Assembly (NCBI RefSeq): GCF_041200175.1
Contig: NZ_CP165727.1
Span: 2,418,001-2,482,000, forward strand
Length of the DNA stretch: 64,000 bases
DNA from: Streptomyces sp. R33
GTDB taxonomy: Bacteria; Actinomycetota; Actinomycetes; Streptomycetales; Streptomycetaceae
Direction: 5' to 3'
Part shown: positions 49,571 to 58,177 of the stretch, in pieces
Layout of the letters: every line of letters begins with the position of its first letter
Numbering within the stretch: position 1 is the first letter of the stretch
Program-made: the position numbers and the translations under genes
The notes under the pieces: model-generated
What the model was told of the DNA's origin: nothing
What the model saw: the letters and a program-made list of their open reading frames with translations, nothing else
Database searches by the model: none

Positions 49571-50590
49571 ATGCGCACCATCACCAGAGGCACCGTCGTG
49601 AGACACCGCGGCGCGGCCGCCCTGGCCGCCCTGTCCCTGGCCGGAGTCCTCGCGCTCACGGGCTGCGGCGCCGACCGGGACACCGCCGGCCCGGCCTCGG
49701 CCGACAAGGCCGCGGCCGGCGCCCGGGAGGGCGCGGCCCAGGGCAAGCCGGGGGCGGCAGCGGCGGCTCCCCCGGCGGCCGCGGGGGCCGCGGGCTCCGA
49801 CGCGGCCAAGAACGGTCAGCAGCCGGCCGCCGTACGTCCGCACGTCATCCGTACGGCGACGATCGCCCTGGAGACGGCGGACGCGCAGAAGGCCCTGGCC
49901 GCGGCCCGCACGGCGGCGGAGGGCGCGGGCGGGTACGTGGGCAACGAGTCCACCAGGCGCGGCGAGGACGGCCGGATGACGTCCACGCTGACGCTGCGCG
50001 TGCCGGGCGACCGCTTCGACGCGGTGCTCGGCGCGATGGAGGGCAGCGGGAAGCTGCGCAGCCGCAAGGTCGAGGCGCAGGACGTGACCGAGAAGGTCGC
50101 GGACGTCGACAGCCGGGTCAAGTCGCAGCAGGCCAGTGTCGCCCGGGTGCGGGACATGATGGACAAGGCCTCGGCGCTCAGCGACGTGGTGATGCTGGAG
50201 AGCGAGCTGAGCAAGCGGCAGTCGGACCTGGAGTCGCTGCTCGCGCAGCAGACGGCGCTGAAGGACCAGACCTCGATGGGCACGATCACGATGGAGGTCT
50301 CGGAGCCGGCGCCCAAGGCGGCTCAGAAGCCGAAGGACGAGGAGCCGAGCTTCCTGGGCGCCCTGAGCGGCGGCTGGAACGTCTTCACGGCGATCGTGCG
50401 GTACCTGACCCTGGTGGTCGCCGTCCTGCTGCCGTTCGCGGTGACGGCCGCGGTCGTGCTGCTGTGCTTCCGCGTGTACCGGCGGCTGCGCCCGGCGAAG
50501 CCGAAGGCGGGGCCGACGCCGGAGAAGGTCCCGGCCGTACCGGGGGCGCGGTCCGCGGACCCGACGGAAAAGACCGACGTCCGGGACTGA
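49571..50590 (+). CDS. DUF4349 lipoprotein
   Basis: A 339-residue exported protein with a lipobox (LALTGC at about 30). An Ala-rich linker leads to the DUF4349 domain (RTATIALETADAQKAL, LTLRVPGDRFDAVLGAM, QDVTEKVADVDSRV), which includes a coiled coil about residues 175-240. A C-terminal transmembrane helix (about 275-298) and basic tail follow, so the protein may be anchored at both ends. Role unknown. GGGGGG precedes the ATG by about eight bases. Divergent from hemY. Confidence 0.85.
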   Translation: MRTITRGTVVRHRGAAALAALSLAGVLALTGCGADRDTAGPASADKAAAGAREGAAQGKPGAAAAAPPAAAGAAGSDAAKNGQQPAAVRPHVIRTATIALETADAQKALAAARTAAEGAGGYVGNESTRRGEDGRMTSTLTLRVPGDRFDAVLGAMEGSGKLRSRKVEAQDVTEKVADVDSRVKSQQASVARVRDMMDKASALSDVVMLESELSKRQSDLESLLAQQTALKDQTSMGTITMEVSEPAPKAAQKPKDEEPSFLGALSGGWNVFTAIVRYLTLVVAVLLPFAVTAAVVLLCFRVYRRLRPAKPKAGPTPEKVPAVPGARSADPTEKTDVRD

Positions 50591-50650
50591 ACAGGCATTC
50601 GGCCGTAGCGTGTTCGGTACGAGATGGCGGTGCGGAGGACGGGGCGGACG

Positions 50651-52033
50651 ATGGCGACGGAACGACTGGTGGTGGTCGGCGGTGACGCGGCGGGAATGTC
50701 CGCCGCGTCACAGGCCCGGCGGCTCAAGGGCCCGGCGGAGCTGGAGATCGTCGCCTTCGAGCGCGGGCACTTCACGTCGTACTCGGCGTGCGGGATCCCG
50801 TACTGGATCGGCGGCCAGGTCGCCGGGCGGGACGAGCTGATCGCCCGTACGCCCGAGGAGCACCGGGCCCGGGACATCGACCTGCGCATGCGCACTGAGG
50901 TGGTGGAGCTCGACCTGGCCGGGGGCCGGGTCCGTGCCCGGGACCTGGAATCCGGATCCGAATCCTGGACGGGCTACGACAAGCTCGTCCTGGCCACGGG
51001 GGCCCGGCCGATCCGCCCCCGGCTGCCCGGGATCGGCGCGCACGGGGTGCACGGCGTGCAGACCCTGGACGACGGCCAGCGGCTGGCAGACACGCTGGAG
51101 CGGACGCAGGGCCGCAGGGCGGTCGTCGTCGGCGCGGGCTACATCGGCGTGGAGATGGCGGAGGCGCTGGTCGCCCGGGGGTACGAGGTCACGGTCCTGC
51201 ACCGCGGGCAGCAGCCGATGGCGACCCTGGACCCGGACATGGGCGCTCTGGTGCACGCCGCGATGAACCGGATGGGGATCCGTACGGTGTCCGGGGCCGA
51301 GGTCACGAAGATCCTCGCGGACGATCAGGGCGCCGTCCGCGCGGTGGCCACGGCGGCGGGGGACGAGTACCCGGCGGACGTGGTGGTCCTCGGCATCGGC
51401 GTGGAGCCCCGTACGTCGCTGGCCCGCGCGGCGGGGCTGCCGCTGGGCGAGTCCGGCGGCGTCCTCACGGACCTCTCGATGCGGGTCCGGGGCCACGAGA
51501 ACATCTGGTCGGGCGGCGACTGCGTGGAGGTCCTGGACCTGGTGGCCGGCCGGATGCGGCACATCCCGCTGGGCACGCACGCCAACAAGCACGGCCAGGT
51601 GATCGGTTCGGGCGTGGGCGGCGGCTACGCCACCTTCCCGGGAGTGGTGGGCACGGCGGTGAGCAAGGTCTGCGACCTGGAGATCGCCCGTACGGGCCTG
51701 CGCGAGAAGGACGCGCTGGCGGCGGGCCTGCGCTTCGTCACGGCGACGATCAGCTCGACGACGACGGCGGGCTACTACCCGACGGCGGCGGACATGACGG
51801 TCAAGATGCTGGCGGAACGCCGCACGGGCCGCCTGCTCGGCGTACAGATCGTCGGCGGCGCGGGCTCCGCGAAGCGGGTGGACATCGCGGCGGTGGCCTT
51901 GACGGCCGGCATGACGGTGGACCAGGTGGTCAGCCTGGACCTGGGCTACGCCCCACCGTTCTCCCCGGTCTGGGACCCGGTCCTGGTCGCGGCCCGCAAG
52001 GCGGTGAGCGCCGTCCGCTCGGCGGACGTCTGA
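50651..52033 (+). CDS. FAD-dependent pyridine nucleotide-disulfide oxidoreductase (CoA-disulfide reductase-like)
   Basis: A 460-residue flavoprotein. The N-terminal FAD motif VVVGGDAAGMSAA is followed by the single redox Cys in YSACGIPYW (C47), the hallmark of CoA-disulfide reductases and NADH oxidases of this family. The NAD(P) motif VVVGAGYIGVEMAEAL and a C-terminal dimerisation domain are present. It may recycle a low-molecular thiol or oxidise NADH. The ATG at 50651 is preferred for purine-rich DNA upstream; an in-frame ATG at 50624 would add nine residues. Confidence 0.9.
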   Translation: MATERLVVVGGDAAGMSAASQARRLKGPAELEIVAFERGHFTSYSACGIPYWIGGQVAGRDELIARTPEEHRARDIDLRMRTEVVELDLAGGRVRARDLESGSESWTGYDKLVLATGARPIRPRLPGIGAHGVHGVQTLDDGQRLADTLERTQGRRAVVVGAGYIGVEMAEALVARGYEVTVLHRGQQPMATLDPDMGALVHAAMNRMGIRTVSGAEVTKILADDQGAVRAVATAAGDEYPADVVVLGIGVEPRTSLARAAGLPLGESGGVLTDLSMRVRGHENIWSGGDCVEVLDLVAGRMRHIPLGTHANKHGQVIGSGVGGGYATFPGVVGTAVSKVCDLEIARTGLREKDALAAGLRFVTATISSTTTAGYYPTAADMTVKMLAERRTGRLLGVQIVGGAGSAKRVDIAAVALTAGMTVDQVVSLDLGYAPPFSPVWDPVLVAARKAVSAVRSADV

Positions 52034-52141
52034 CCCGCCGCCGAACACGAGGACTCCGTGTGAGCTCAGATCGCGCGCCGATGGGTTTCCCGCGGCGCGC
52101 CGGTCCGTACGCGTGGGACCGACTCACGGAAGGCTGGCGCC

Positions 52142-52705
52142 ATGCGGAAACTGATCTACGGCATGAACCTGAGCCTGGACGGCTACATCGCCGCGCCCGG
52201 CGACGACATCGGCTGGAGCGTGCCGAGCGACGAGCTTTTCCAGTTCTGGTCCGACCAGTTGCCGGCGACCGACCTGTCGCTGTACGGGCGCAAGCTGTGG
52301 CAGACGATGAGCTCCTACTGGCCGACCGGCGACCAGCAGCCGGGCGCCACCCCGGCGGAGATCGAGTTCGCGCGCCGCTGGCGGGACATGTCGAAGGTGG
52401 TGTTCTCCTCGACGATCGACGAGGTCGACTGGAACACCCGCCTGGTCACCGGCGACGCGGTCGCCGAGATCACCCGGCTCAAGGCCGAGGACGGCGGCCC
52501 GATGGACATCGGCGGCGCGACGCTCGCCGGGGCGGCCATGCGGGCCGGGCTGATCGACGAGTACGTGCTGGCCACCGCGCCGGTCCTGGTGGGCGGCGGC
52601 ACGCCGTTCTTCACCGCACTGGACAACTGGGTGAACCTCAACCTCGTGGAGACGCGGACGCTTCCCTGCGGCGTGATCCTGACCAGGTACGAGACGAGGC
52701 GCTGA
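52142..52705 (+). CDS. Dihydrofolate reductase family protein
   Basis: A 187-residue protein of the DHFR/RibD-C fold, beginning KLIYGMNLSLDGYIA and containing DLSLYGRKLWQTM and PMDIGGATLAGAAM. It probably binds NADPH; the substrate is unknown and it is not the essential folate enzyme. GGAAGG sits eight bases before the ATG. The 222 bp after it, up to hemE, contain only a weak 63-codon frame that I do not call. Confidence 0.88.
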   Translation: MRKLIYGMNLSLDGYIAAPGDDIGWSVPSDELFQFWSDQLPATDLSLYGRKLWQTMSSYWPTGDQQPGATPAEIEFARRWRDMSKVVFSSTIDEVDWNTRLVTGDAVAEITRLKAEDGGPMDIGGATLAGAAMRAGLIDEYVLATAPVLVGGGTPFFTALDNWVNLNLVETRTLPCGVILTRYETRR

Positions 52706-52927
52706 ACGCCCGTCCTGGGTGACCGGACCACCGCCCGGACCACCCGAACGAGTGAAGCCCCTGACCGGCAAGTCTCAGCCCACGACATGGTGCGTGAAGG
52801 TGCTGGGCAGGCGGTCGTCCCCCGTGACCTCGGAGTCGCCCGGAGGCGCCTCGACCGCGCTGGGCAGCGCGGTCGCCCCCGCTCTGCTGTGGCGGCTGCG
52901 CACCCGGTGACGGGGCGGAGGCTTCGC

Positions 52928-53992
52928 TCAGCGGGCCGTCCGGGTGTGGACGTAGTCGACCAGGCGGGTCAGGGCGTCGGGGGGCGTGGTGGGGAGGACT
53001 CCGTGGCCCAGGTTGAAGACGTGGCCCTCCAGGCCCGACGCCGCCGCGAGGACCTCGTCCGTCTTCGCCCGCACGGCCTCCTCGGTGGAGAAGAGCACCG
53101 CCGGGTCCAGGTTGCCCTGGAGCGCCTTGCCGGGGCCGACCCGGCGGGCCGCCTCGTCGAGCGCGACCCGGTAGTCGACGCCCACGACGTCCGCTCCGGC
53201 CTCGCCCATCAGGCCGAGCAGCTCGCCCGTACCCACGCCGAAGTGGATGCGCGGGACTCCGTACGAGGCGACGGACTCCAAGACCTTGGCCGACGCCGGC
53301 ATCACCGAGCGGCGGTAGTCCGCCGGGGCGAGCGCGCCGACCCAGGAGTCGAAGAGCTGGATCGCGGAGGCGCCGGCCTCGATCTGGACCTTGAGGAAGG
53401 CCGAGGTGATGTCCGCGAGGCGGTCCAGCAGGTCGGCCCAGAGCTCCGGGTCGCCGTACATCAGGGCCTTGGTGTGCTCGTGGTTCTTCGACGGGCCGCC
53501 CTCGACCAGGTAGCTCGCGAGGGTGAAAGGCGCACCGGCGAAACCGATCAACGGCGTGGCGCCCAGTTCACCCGTGAGCATGCCGATCGCCTCGGTGACG
53601 TACGAGACGTCCTCCGGGGTGAGGTCGCGCAGCTGTGCGAGGTCCTCGCGGCGGCGGATCGGCTGGGCGACGACCGGGCCGATGCCCGGCTTGATGTCCA
53701 GGTCGACGCCGATGGCCTTCAGCGGGACGACGATGTCGGAGAAGAAGATCGCCGCGTCCACGTTGTGGCGGCGGACCGGCTGGAGCGTGATCTCCGTGAC
53801 CAGGTCGGGCCGCATGCACGACTCCAGCATCTGGGTCCCCTCGCGTACCTTGCGGTACTCGGGGAGCGAGCGCCCGGCCTGCCGCATGAACCACACCGGG
53901 GTGTGCGGCACCGGCTCCCGCCGGCACGCCTTCAGGAAGGCGGAATCGTACGTCTGAGTCGGCTGGCCCTTGGGGCGGTCGTTGGCGCTCAC
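52928..53992 (-). CDS. hemE: Uroporphyrinogen decarboxylase
   Basis: Decarboxylates uroporphyrinogen III to coproporphyrinogen III. The 354-residue protein has the signatures [49 protein letters not shown] and the C-terminal [13 protein letters not shown]. The GTG at 53992 is chosen because family similarity starts there; the upstream extension would run into the divergent promoter. It lies about 4 kb from hemY-hemQ, with four unrelated genes between. Confidence 0.97.
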   Translation of the reverse strand: MSANDRPKGQPTQTYDSAFLKACRREPVPHTPVWFMRQAGRSLPEYRKVREGTQMLESCMRPDLVTEITLQPVRRHNVDAAIFFSDIVVPLKAIGVDLDIKPGIGPVVAQPIRRREDLAQLRDLTPEDVSYVTEAIGMLTGELGATPLIGFAGAPFTLASYLVEGGPSKNHEHTKALMYGDPELWADLLDRLADITSAFLKVQIEAGASAIQLFDSWVGALAPADYRRSVMPASAKVLESVASYGVPRIHFGVGTGELLGLMGEAGADVVGVDYRVALDEAARRVGPGKALQGNLDPAVLFSTEEAVRAKTDEVLAAASGLEGHVFNLGHGVLPTTPPDALTRLVDYVHTRTAR

Positions 53993-54070
53993 GCGCCAAA
54001 TCTTCGCACGTATGAAGAAGTGCCCGGCCCGGCGCGGGTGTCCCTGCGCCGCACGGACGCTCGTTCCGCC

Positions 54071-54076
54071 TAGTCT
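54071..54076 (+). promoter_or_regulatory. Putative -10 element for the DUF3000 gene (leaderless)
   Basis: TAGTCT is seven bases before the ATG with no Shine-Dalgarno, again predicting a leaderless transcript. The gene is divergent from hemE. Confidence 0.4.
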
Positions 54077-54083
54077 TCCCCGC

Positions 54084-54740
54084 ATGGCTGCGGCTCAGGG
54101 ACGATTTTCAGATGGCGCTGACGGTGTGGACAGCGCGAAGGAGAGCTCCGTCCCGCTCCCGTTCCGACGCGCGGTCGACGGCTTGAAGAAGGCGCGCCTG
54201 CGTCCGGGGATCGAGATCGACCCCACCAGACCGCCCCAGCGCCTGGCCCCGCACGCCTATGCACTCGAGGCCGCGGTCGTGGACGGCGAGGACGACCTGG
54301 CCGACGGCCGGCTCATCCTGCTCCACGATCCGTCCGGGCACGACGCCTGGCACGGGACCTTCCGGCTGGTGACGCTCGTTCGCGCCGAGCTCGAGCCCGA
54401 GATGGCCGCCGACCCCCTCCTCCCCGAGGTGTGCTGGTCCTGGCTGACGGGGGCTCTGGAGGCGCGCGGCCTGGCGTACGGGGAGGCGAGCGGGACCGTG
54501 ACCATGGCGAGCTCGCACTACTTCGGCGGGCTCGCGGAGCGGCGGCCGGCGACGCAGATCGAGATCAGAGCCTCGTGGACGCCGCGCGAGGGCGTGGGCG
54601 GGGTGCCGGACACCTCGGCGCACCTGGCGGCGTGGTGCGAGCTGCTCTGCCAGATCGCGGGGCTGCCGCCGGTCGGGCCGACGGACTCGGGGACCGGTGT
54701 GGTCTCCCTGCCACAGCGGCGCGGTCCGCACCACCCGTAG
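54084..54740 (+). CDS. DUF3000 family protein
   Basis: A 218-residue protein of an actinobacterial family of unknown function. Landmarks: [52 protein letters not shown] and a C-terminal [17 protein letters not shown]. No enzyme motif is recognised. It is conserved beside hemE in many Streptomyces as I recall. The ATG at 54084 follows a -10-like element. Confidence 0.85.
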   Translation: MAAAQGRFSDGADGVDSAKESSVPLPFRRAVDGLKKARLRPGIEIDPTRPPQRLAPHAYALEAAVVDGEDDLADGRLILLHDPSGHDAWHGTFRLVTLVRAELEPEMAADPLLPEVCWSWLTGALEARGLAYGEASGTVTMASSHYFGGLAERRPATQIEIRASWTPREGVGGVPDTSAHLAAWCELLCQIAGLPPVGPTDSGTGVVSLPQRRGPHHP

Positions 54741-55046
54741 CCGCAGGGCCGTACGGCTGCACCCGGCCGGCCCAAAGGCTCCGCGCACCGTCCGAATGCA
54801 CCGGGCCCCGTAGAACGGCCGATCGAGCGTCGGCGGCGGGGTGTCGGAACCGGGCGCCCGTTGTGGGCTTCTGATCACCCGATGATCGATCGTGCGTCCG
54901 AATTGCCCGAATTGTTACTCACCAAATCGTGATCATTCCCTAAAGCCGGGCGGGTGACGTGCCGAAGGAGTCAGTGACCATCCGCACGGTTCGCACCGGC
55001 TTCCTTCCCCGAGCCGGCCGTCCCGCCACTCCCCCAGGAGGCCTAG
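54741..55046. other. Intergenic region before the response-regulator gene
   Basis: 306 bp with an unusually AT-rich stretch (54880-54945). It contains a direct repeat of CGAATTG (from about 54898 and 54909) and several GATC motifs, and probably holds the response-regulator promoter and regulator sites. A TTGTTA (54912-54917) lies 17 bases from CATTCC, a poor -35/-10 pair. The 73-codon frame starting at 54959 looks spurious. Confidence 0.5.
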
Positions 55047-55709
55047 GTGTCCGTTCTTCTCGAGCAGCCCGCAAGCCTGGTCGCCTACCGCCCGAACAAG
55101 CCGACGGCCATGGTCGTCGTGGCCGACCCGCGCGTGCGTTCCACCGTGACCCGCCATCTGTGGGCCCTCGGAGTCCGTGACGTGATCGAGGCGTCGTCCA
55201 TCGCGGAGGCCCGCCCCCGCGTCGGCAGCCCGCGCGACATCTGCGTGGCCGACGTACACCTGCCCGACGGTTCCGGTCTCACCCTGCTCTCCGAGACGCG
55301 GGCCGCCGGCTGGCCGAACGGCCTGGCCCTGTCCGCCGCCGACGACATCGGCGCCGTGCGCAACGCCCTCGCGGGCGGAGTGAAGGGCTACGTCGTCACC
55401 GGCACGCGGACCAACATCGGGCTCCCCACCCGGCCCGGCGCCGCCCCCATCGGTGCCGCAGCCGCCCGTATGCACCGCCGCCCCCCGGGTGCCCCGAGCC
55501 ACCCGGGCGGCTACCGCGAGCTCTCCGGCCGCGAGGTCGAGGTCCTGCGCCTCGTCGCGGAGGGCCAGTCCAACAAGGCCATCGGCGTCTCGATGGGCCT
55601 GTCCGCCCTGACCGTCAAGTCCCACCTCGCCCGGATCGCCCGCAAGCTCGGCACCGGCGACCGGGCCGGGATGGTCGCCGTCGCCCTGCGGACCGGGATC
55701 ATCCACTGA
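55047..55709 (+). CDS. NarL-type response regulator
   Basis: A 220-residue regulator. The receiver (about 20-130) has D69 in VADVHLPDGSG as the likely phospho-acceptor, one acidic-pocket Asp (VVADP) and the Lys of VKGYVVTG; the second pocket acid is missing. A LuxR HTH follows (about 155-215: LSGREVEVLRLVAEGQSNKAI, LSALTVKSHLARIARKLG). No kinase gene is adjacent, so it may be an orphan or have a distant partner. AGGAGG lies about six bases before the GTG start. Confidence 0.9.
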   Translation: MSVLLEQPASLVAYRPNKPTAMVVVADPRVRSTVTRHLWALGVRDVIEASSIAEARPRVGSPRDICVADVHLPDGSGLTLLSETRAAGWPNGLALSAADDIGAVRNALAGGVKGYVVTGTRTNIGLPTRPGAAPIGAAAARMHRRPPGAPSHPGGYRELSGREVEVLRLVAEGQSNKAIGVSMGLSALTVKSHLARIARKLGTGDRAGMVAVALRTGIIH

Positions 55710-55834
55710 CACCCGCCCGGCGGCTCCCGGGGAAACTCCGGGGGAAGCCGGGGAAACACCCGAGCCTCCACCCCGCGCCCGTCGACGGAACGTTCCGGCG
55801 ACGGGCGCGCCGTATCCGCGGATACCCTTGAGCG

Positions 55835-57106
55835 GTGACCGACGCCCAAGAGACCGCAGCAGACCTGCGCACCACCACCGGGGGCGGCCCCCCGGACGAC
55901 GTCGAAAAGGCGCCGATTCCGTTGCTCGAGCCCCGTGAGGGGATCCCTCCGGTGGTCGCCGACGAGGACGCACTCGCCCGGGTGGTCGCGGCCTTCGCCG
56001 CGGGCACCGGGCCCGTGGCCGTCGATGCCGAGCGCGCCTCCGGATACCGCTACGGCCAGCGCGCCTATCTGGTGCAGCTGCGCCGCGAGGGCGCAGGATC
56101 CGCGCTGATCGACCCGGTCGGCTGCCCCGACCTGTCCGCACTGGGCGAGGCCCTGTCCGGCGCCGAGTGGATCCTGCACGCCGCCACCCAGGACCTGCCG
56201 TGCCTGCGCGAAATAGGCATGGTTCCCACCTCCTTGTTCGACACCGAGCTGGCCGGCCGCCTCGCCGGCTTCCCGCGGGTCGGACTGGGCGCGATGGTCG
56301 AGAGCGTGCTCGGCTACGCGCTGGAGAAGGGCCACTCCGCCGTCGACTGGTCCACCCGCCCGCTCCCGGAGCCGTGGCTGCGCTACGCCGCGCTCGACGT
56401 GGAGCTGCTGGTGGACCTGCGGGACGCGCTGGAGAAGGAACTGGACCGGCAGGGCAAGCTGGAATGGGCCCGGCAGGAGTTCGACGCCATCGCCGCCGCC
56501 CCGCCCGCGCCGCCGCGCAAGGATCCGTGGCGCCGTACGTCCGGCATGCACAAGGTGCGCCGCCGCCGGCAGATGGCCGTCGTACGGGAGCTGTGGGAGT
56601 CCCGGGACCGGATCGCGCAGCGGCGTGACGTGTCGCCCGGCAAGGTGCTGGGGGACGCGGCGATCGTCGAGGCCGCGCTCGCGCTGCCGGCCAACGTGCA
56701 GGCGCTGTCGGCCCTGCCCGGGTACGGGCAGCGGATGGGCCGGCGCCAGCTGGAGCAGTGGATGGCGGCCGTGGACCGGGCGAAGGCCCTGCCCGAGAAC
56801 GCACTGCCGCAGCCGGGTGCGACCCCGGCGGGTCCGCCGCCGCCGCGTTCGTGGGCGGACAAGGACCCGGTCGCCGCGGCGCGGCTGGCGGCGGCGCGGA
56901 CCGCCGTCTCGGCGATCGCGGAGGGCCTGAACCTGCCGCAGGAGAACCTGATCACCCCGGACACGGTCCGCCGGCTGTGCTGGGAGCCGCCGCAGCGGCT
57001 CGAGGCGGACGCGGTGGCGCAGGCCCTGGCGGGCTACGGCGCCCGTCCGTGGCAGATCGAACAGGTGACGCCGGCGCTGGTCACGGCCCTGGCCGCGACC
57101 GCCTGA
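55835..57106 (+). CDS. rnd: Ribonuclease D-like 3'-5' exoribonuclease
   Basis: A 423-residue DEDD-superfamily exonuclease that trims 3' ends of structured RNAs. The motifs VAVDAERASG (D/E pair), HAATQDLPCL (second Asp) and RYAALDVELL (last Asp with Tyr) give the DEDDy site. An HRDC-like helical domain follows (about 235-320). A TACCCT element six bases before the GTG suggests a near-leaderless transcript. It ends at an intrinsic terminator. Confidence 0.9.
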   Translation: MTDAQETAADLRTTTGGGPPDDVEKAPIPLLEPREGIPPVVADEDALARVVAAFAAGTGPVAVDAERASGYRYGQRAYLVQLRREGAGSALIDPVGCPDLSALGEALSGAEWILHAATQDLPCLREIGMVPTSLFDTELAGRLAGFPRVGLGAMVESVLGYALEKGHSAVDWSTRPLPEPWLRYAALDVELLVDLRDALEKELDRQGKLEWARQEFDAIAAAPPAPPRKDPWRRTSGMHKVRRRRQMAVVRELWESRDRIAQRRDVSPGKVLGDAAIVEAALALPANVQALSALPGYGQRMGRRQLEQWMAAVDRAKALPENALPQPGATPAGPPPPRSWADKDPVAAARLAAARTAVSAIAEGLNLPQENLITPDTVRRLCWEPPQRLEADAVAQALAGYGARPWQIEQVTPALVTALAATA

Positions 57107-57127
57107 CGCCCCGGTTTCCCGAAAGAG

Positions 57128-57155
57128 CCCCCGGCCCCACCGGCCGGGGGTTCTT
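57128..57155 (+). terminator. Intrinsic terminator after rnd
   Basis: Perfect 9-bp stem (CCCCCGGCC, 5-nt loop, complementary arm) followed by TTCTT, 21 bp past the stop. It is the clearest classical terminator in the window. Confidence 0.85.
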
Positions 57156-57190
57156 CCTGTCCCGGTTCCGCAACAGGGGCGCGGAAGCAC

Positions 57191-57206
57191 TTTTGAACAT
57201 GCTCAA
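57191..57206. promoter_or_regulatory. Operator-like site 1
   Basis: TTTTGAACATGCTCAA, an imperfect palindrome (12 of 14 core positions), overlapping the expected -35 of the ferritin-like gene. A near-identical site lies 28 bp downstream. Confidence 0.65.
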
Positions 57207-57213
57207 ACCTGGC

Positions 57214-57219
57214 TAGCTT
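57214..57219 (+). promoter_or_regulatory. -10 element of the ferritin-like gene
   Basis: TAGCTT between the two operator-like sites, seven bases before the ATG. Seventeen bases upstream lies TTTTGA (57191-57196), part of site 1, as a possible -35. A leaderless transcript is predicted. Confidence 0.5.
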
Positions 57220-57234
57220 TTTGAACATGATCAA
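57219..57234. promoter_or_regulatory. Operator-like site 2
   Basis: TTTTGAACATGATCAA, matching site 1 at 15 of 16 bases and itself an imperfect palindrome. It covers the predicted transcription start and the ATG, as expected for a repressor site. Confidence 0.65.
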
Positions 57235-57964
57235 TCACGGGTACGAGGCATGGGTACGCGACTTCGAGGCCGAGCGGGAGCGCCGCGCGGCGGTCGGGGA
57301 TCCGGAGTGGGGCCGGGGGGCCGTACTCGATCCGGCGCTCGTACGGAGCCTGCAGCGGTTCCAGGTCGGCGAGGACGGGGATGGCTCGGCTCTGATCGGC
57401 AAGGCGGACCGGGCCGGGGACCCGGTGTACGCGCAGGCGGTACGGCTCTTCGTGGCCGAGGAGCAGAACCACGCGCGGATGCTGGCGCTGCTGCTGGCGG
57501 CGGGCGGGGCCGGAACCCTGGACGGGCACTGGAGCGACGCGGTGTTCGTACGGCTGCGCAGGCTGCTGGGGCTGCGGGTGGAACTGCTGGTGCTGATGGT
57601 GGCGGAGGCGGTGGCCCTGGGGTACTACCGGGCGGTGCGGGACGGGGCCCCCGATCCGCTGGCGGCGGAGGTGGCGGGGCGGATCCTCGCGGACGAGGAG
57701 CGTCACGTCCCCTTCCACTGCCGGCGGCTGCACGAGGCGCTGACACCCCTCCCGGCCCCCGCCCGCCGGGCCGCCACCCTGGCCTGGCAGGCCATGCTCG
57801 CGGGGGCGGCCGTGGTCGTCGCCGTGGACCACGGCCCGGCGCTACGCCACCTCGGCATCCGGCGCCGCCGGTTCACCGCGGACGTGATCCGCTCCTCCGC
57901 CCCCCTGGTCAGGGCGATGTCCGCCCTTCCCACCCCTGCCGAATCCACCCTCGCCCGCATGTGA
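57227..57964 (+). CDS. Ferritin-like diiron protein
   Basis: A 245-residue helical protein with two E-x-x-H type metal motifs: EEQNHARML (about 78) and DEERHVPFH (about 162), plus Glu in VAEAVALGYY, arranged as in ferritin-like diiron carboxylate proteins. The family is probably a membrane-associated or soluble oxidase of unknown substrate. The ATG at 57227 is preferred; a TTG two codons upstream is in frame. Two near-identical palindromes flank the promoter, so the gene is probably tightly repressed by a regulator not encoded next to it. Confidence 0.75.
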   Translation: MINHGYEAWVRDFEAERERRAAVGDPEWGRGAVLDPALVRSLQRFQVGEDGDGSALIGKADRAGDPVYAQAVRLFVAEEQNHARMLALLLAAGGAGTLDGHWSDAVFVRLRRLLGLRVELLVLMVAEAVALGYYRAVRDGAPDPLAAEVAGRILADEERHVPFHCRRLHEALTPLPAPARRAATLAWQAMLAGAAVVVAVDHGPALRHLGIRRRRFTADVIRSSAPLVRAMSALPTPAESTLARM

Positions 57965-57981
57965 GGCGCGGGGTCCGGGGC
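57963..57981. repeat. Dispersed intergenic repeat, copy 3 (partial)
   Basis: A 19-mer that is the reverse complement of 43541-43559. It starts within the stop codon of the ferritin-like gene and is followed by GC-rich inverted repeats up to about 58035 that may act as a terminator. Confidence 0.65.
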
Positions 57982-58090
57982 GGGGCCCCGGGAGGCCGGG
58001 CGCAGCCCGGGGCGCCCCCGCGGCGACGCCCCCGGAGTGTGACCTTCGCCGCTCCTCCCGGAGGGGGTGTGCACGCCGGTTACCGGCAAG

Positions 58091-58096
58091 TAGCAT
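58091..58096 (+). promoter_or_regulatory. -10 element of the fadA-fadB operon
   Basis: TAGCAT, about 80 bp upstream of the chosen start, preceded by TTACCG. It would start transcription near 58103 and leave a 5' leader with a good ribosome-binding site before fadA. Confidence 0.45.
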
Positions 58097-58177
58097 GACC
58101 GGGTGAGCGGGCGCTCAGCCACCGGCCGACCGCGCCCCCGCGCAGCAGTGCACACCCGCACCTGGAGGAGAGCCAAC

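Noticed and set aside
52719-52910. 63-codon frame between the DHFR-like gene and hemE
   Set aside because: No ribosome-binding site, no recognised similarity and Pro/Arg-rich composition; could be real but unsupported.
54959-55180. 73-codon frame overlapping the response-regulator start
   Set aside because: Runs into the next gene in another frame and looks like GC-driven noise.
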